Source: Byssochlamys sp. IMV 00236 (lineage: Eukaryota > Ascomycota > Eurotiomycetes > Eurotiales > Thermoascaceae). From it: a DNA stretch of 17,268 nt. Location: contig MSJH02000759.1 of NCBI GenBank assembly GCA_001931875.2, forward strand, positions 1 through 17,268, read 5' to 3'. Positions 16,902 to 17,268 of the stretch are shown one piece after another. Position numbers and translations under genes: made by a program. The notes under the pieces were generated by a model that worked only from the letters and a program-made list of their open reading frames with translations, made no database searches and was not told where the DNA came from. Numbering within the stretch: the first letter of the stretch is position 1; every line of letters starts with the position of its first letter.

Positions 16902-17268
16902 CTATTTCAACCCAACTTCTCTTTCTATACATCGATCCCAGTAACTTTCAGCATGTCGTATCCAGCCTTGACAATCGGCAACAGTAACTTGTTTACAAGC
17001 CTCAGCAATACGAGGTGTAAGCATGTCTGATTTATTGAGTGGATTCCTTCTTATGTTTTTCTTGATCTTGGACCAGCATTCTTCGATAGGGTTCAAAAAG
17101 GGCGAGTATGGGGGCATGAATAGTGGTTTGTAGCTACGTTGATTGATTGCATCTACGACAAAACGAGAGTGATGGATCCTACAGTTGTCCATGACGATAA
17201 ACATACCTTTTTTGTTGTGTTTATCTAAAATATCCATTACTGATTCCATGAATTTGACAATGTGGTAA
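16902..17268 (-). CDS. Tc1/mariner-type DDE transposase, C-terminal part, cut by window edge
   Basis: The minus-strand frame is open from the right edge (YHIVKFMESVMDIL) to a stop at 16902-16904. It contains the second and third catalytic residues of the DDE_3 fold: VMDNCRIHH (Asp) and PYSPFLNPIEECWSKIK (Glu). There are 34 residues between them, the D34E spacing of Tc1-type elements. The tail (WIRHAESYWDRCI) matches the usual C-terminal helix of these transposases. The visible part has no internal stop or frameshift, so the copy may be young. The catalytic first Asp, DNA-binding domain and left inverted repeat lie beyond the window. No terminal inverted repeat is recognised in the 30 bp after the stop. 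It mobilises its own element by cut-and-paste at TA sites, as known for the family. Confidence 0.93.
   Translation of the reverse strand, partial: YHIVKFMESVMDILDKHNKKGMFIVMDNCRIHHSRFVVDAINQRSYKPLFMPPYSPFLNPIEECWSKIKKNIRRNPLNKSDMLTPRIAEACKQVTVADCQGWIRHAESYWDRCIEREVGLK

Overview
The window reads as nuclear DNA of an early-diverging filamentous fungus, most likely a Mucoromycota (Mucorales-like) species. The reasons are the AT-rich sequence, very short introns (50-73 nt) with GTAAGA/GTAAAT-type donors and CTAAT/TTAAT-like branch points, TATA boxes followed by CT-rich leaders, and decayed Tc1/mariner-like and Tnp2-like transposases. No bacterial-style operons, rRNA, tRNA or CRISPR were seen. Taxonomy is inferred from style and protein families, not from a marker gene.

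Layout. 1-3400 has no recognisable gene. It holds a poly-A tract at the left edge, short repeats, a TATA/CT-rich promoter-like stretch near 1845, weak ORFs, a degenerate minisatellite (about 2830-2985) and AATAAA signals near 3033 and 3086. 3420-6250 is a graveyard on the minus strand: an unidentified decayed coding block (3552-4030), then a deletion-scarred Tnp2-type (CACTA/EnSpm or KDZ-related) transposase pseudogene (about 4107-6246). 6250-7870 is intergenic with only weak ORFs.

The centre is a seven-exon gene at 8095-14001 (+), whose spliced CDS is 5562 nt (1853 aa). It encodes a ZNFX1/Hrr1-type protein: N-terminal helical (armadillo-like) region, UPF1-like SF1 helicase, NFX1-type cysteine-rich fingers and a C-terminal RZ-type finger. 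The obvious large ORF starting at 8102 is in the wrong frame for exon 1. The real start is the ATG at 8095, followed by a 61-nt intron. Walker A and B are readable, but helicase motifs Ia, III, V and VI are strongly altered, so this may be a pseudo-helicase paralogue.

Convergent to it, 52 bp away, lies a small coiled-coil protein gene (14054-14413, -). 15367-16871 (+) is a multi-exon gene of an unrecognised, probably lineage-specific family. It reads as 442 aa if two lesions are disregarded: one extra T near 15529-15532 and an in-frame TAA at 16334-16336 beside a 36-A homopolymer. The right edge carries the C-terminal part of a Tc1/mariner D34E transposase (16902-17268, -), cut by the window.

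How the parts relate: ZNFX1/Hrr1 relatives act in small-RNA/heterochromatin silencing and antiviral RNA sensing. Here such a gene is embedded among decayed transposons, the kind of sequence these pathways restrain. That link is contextual inference only.
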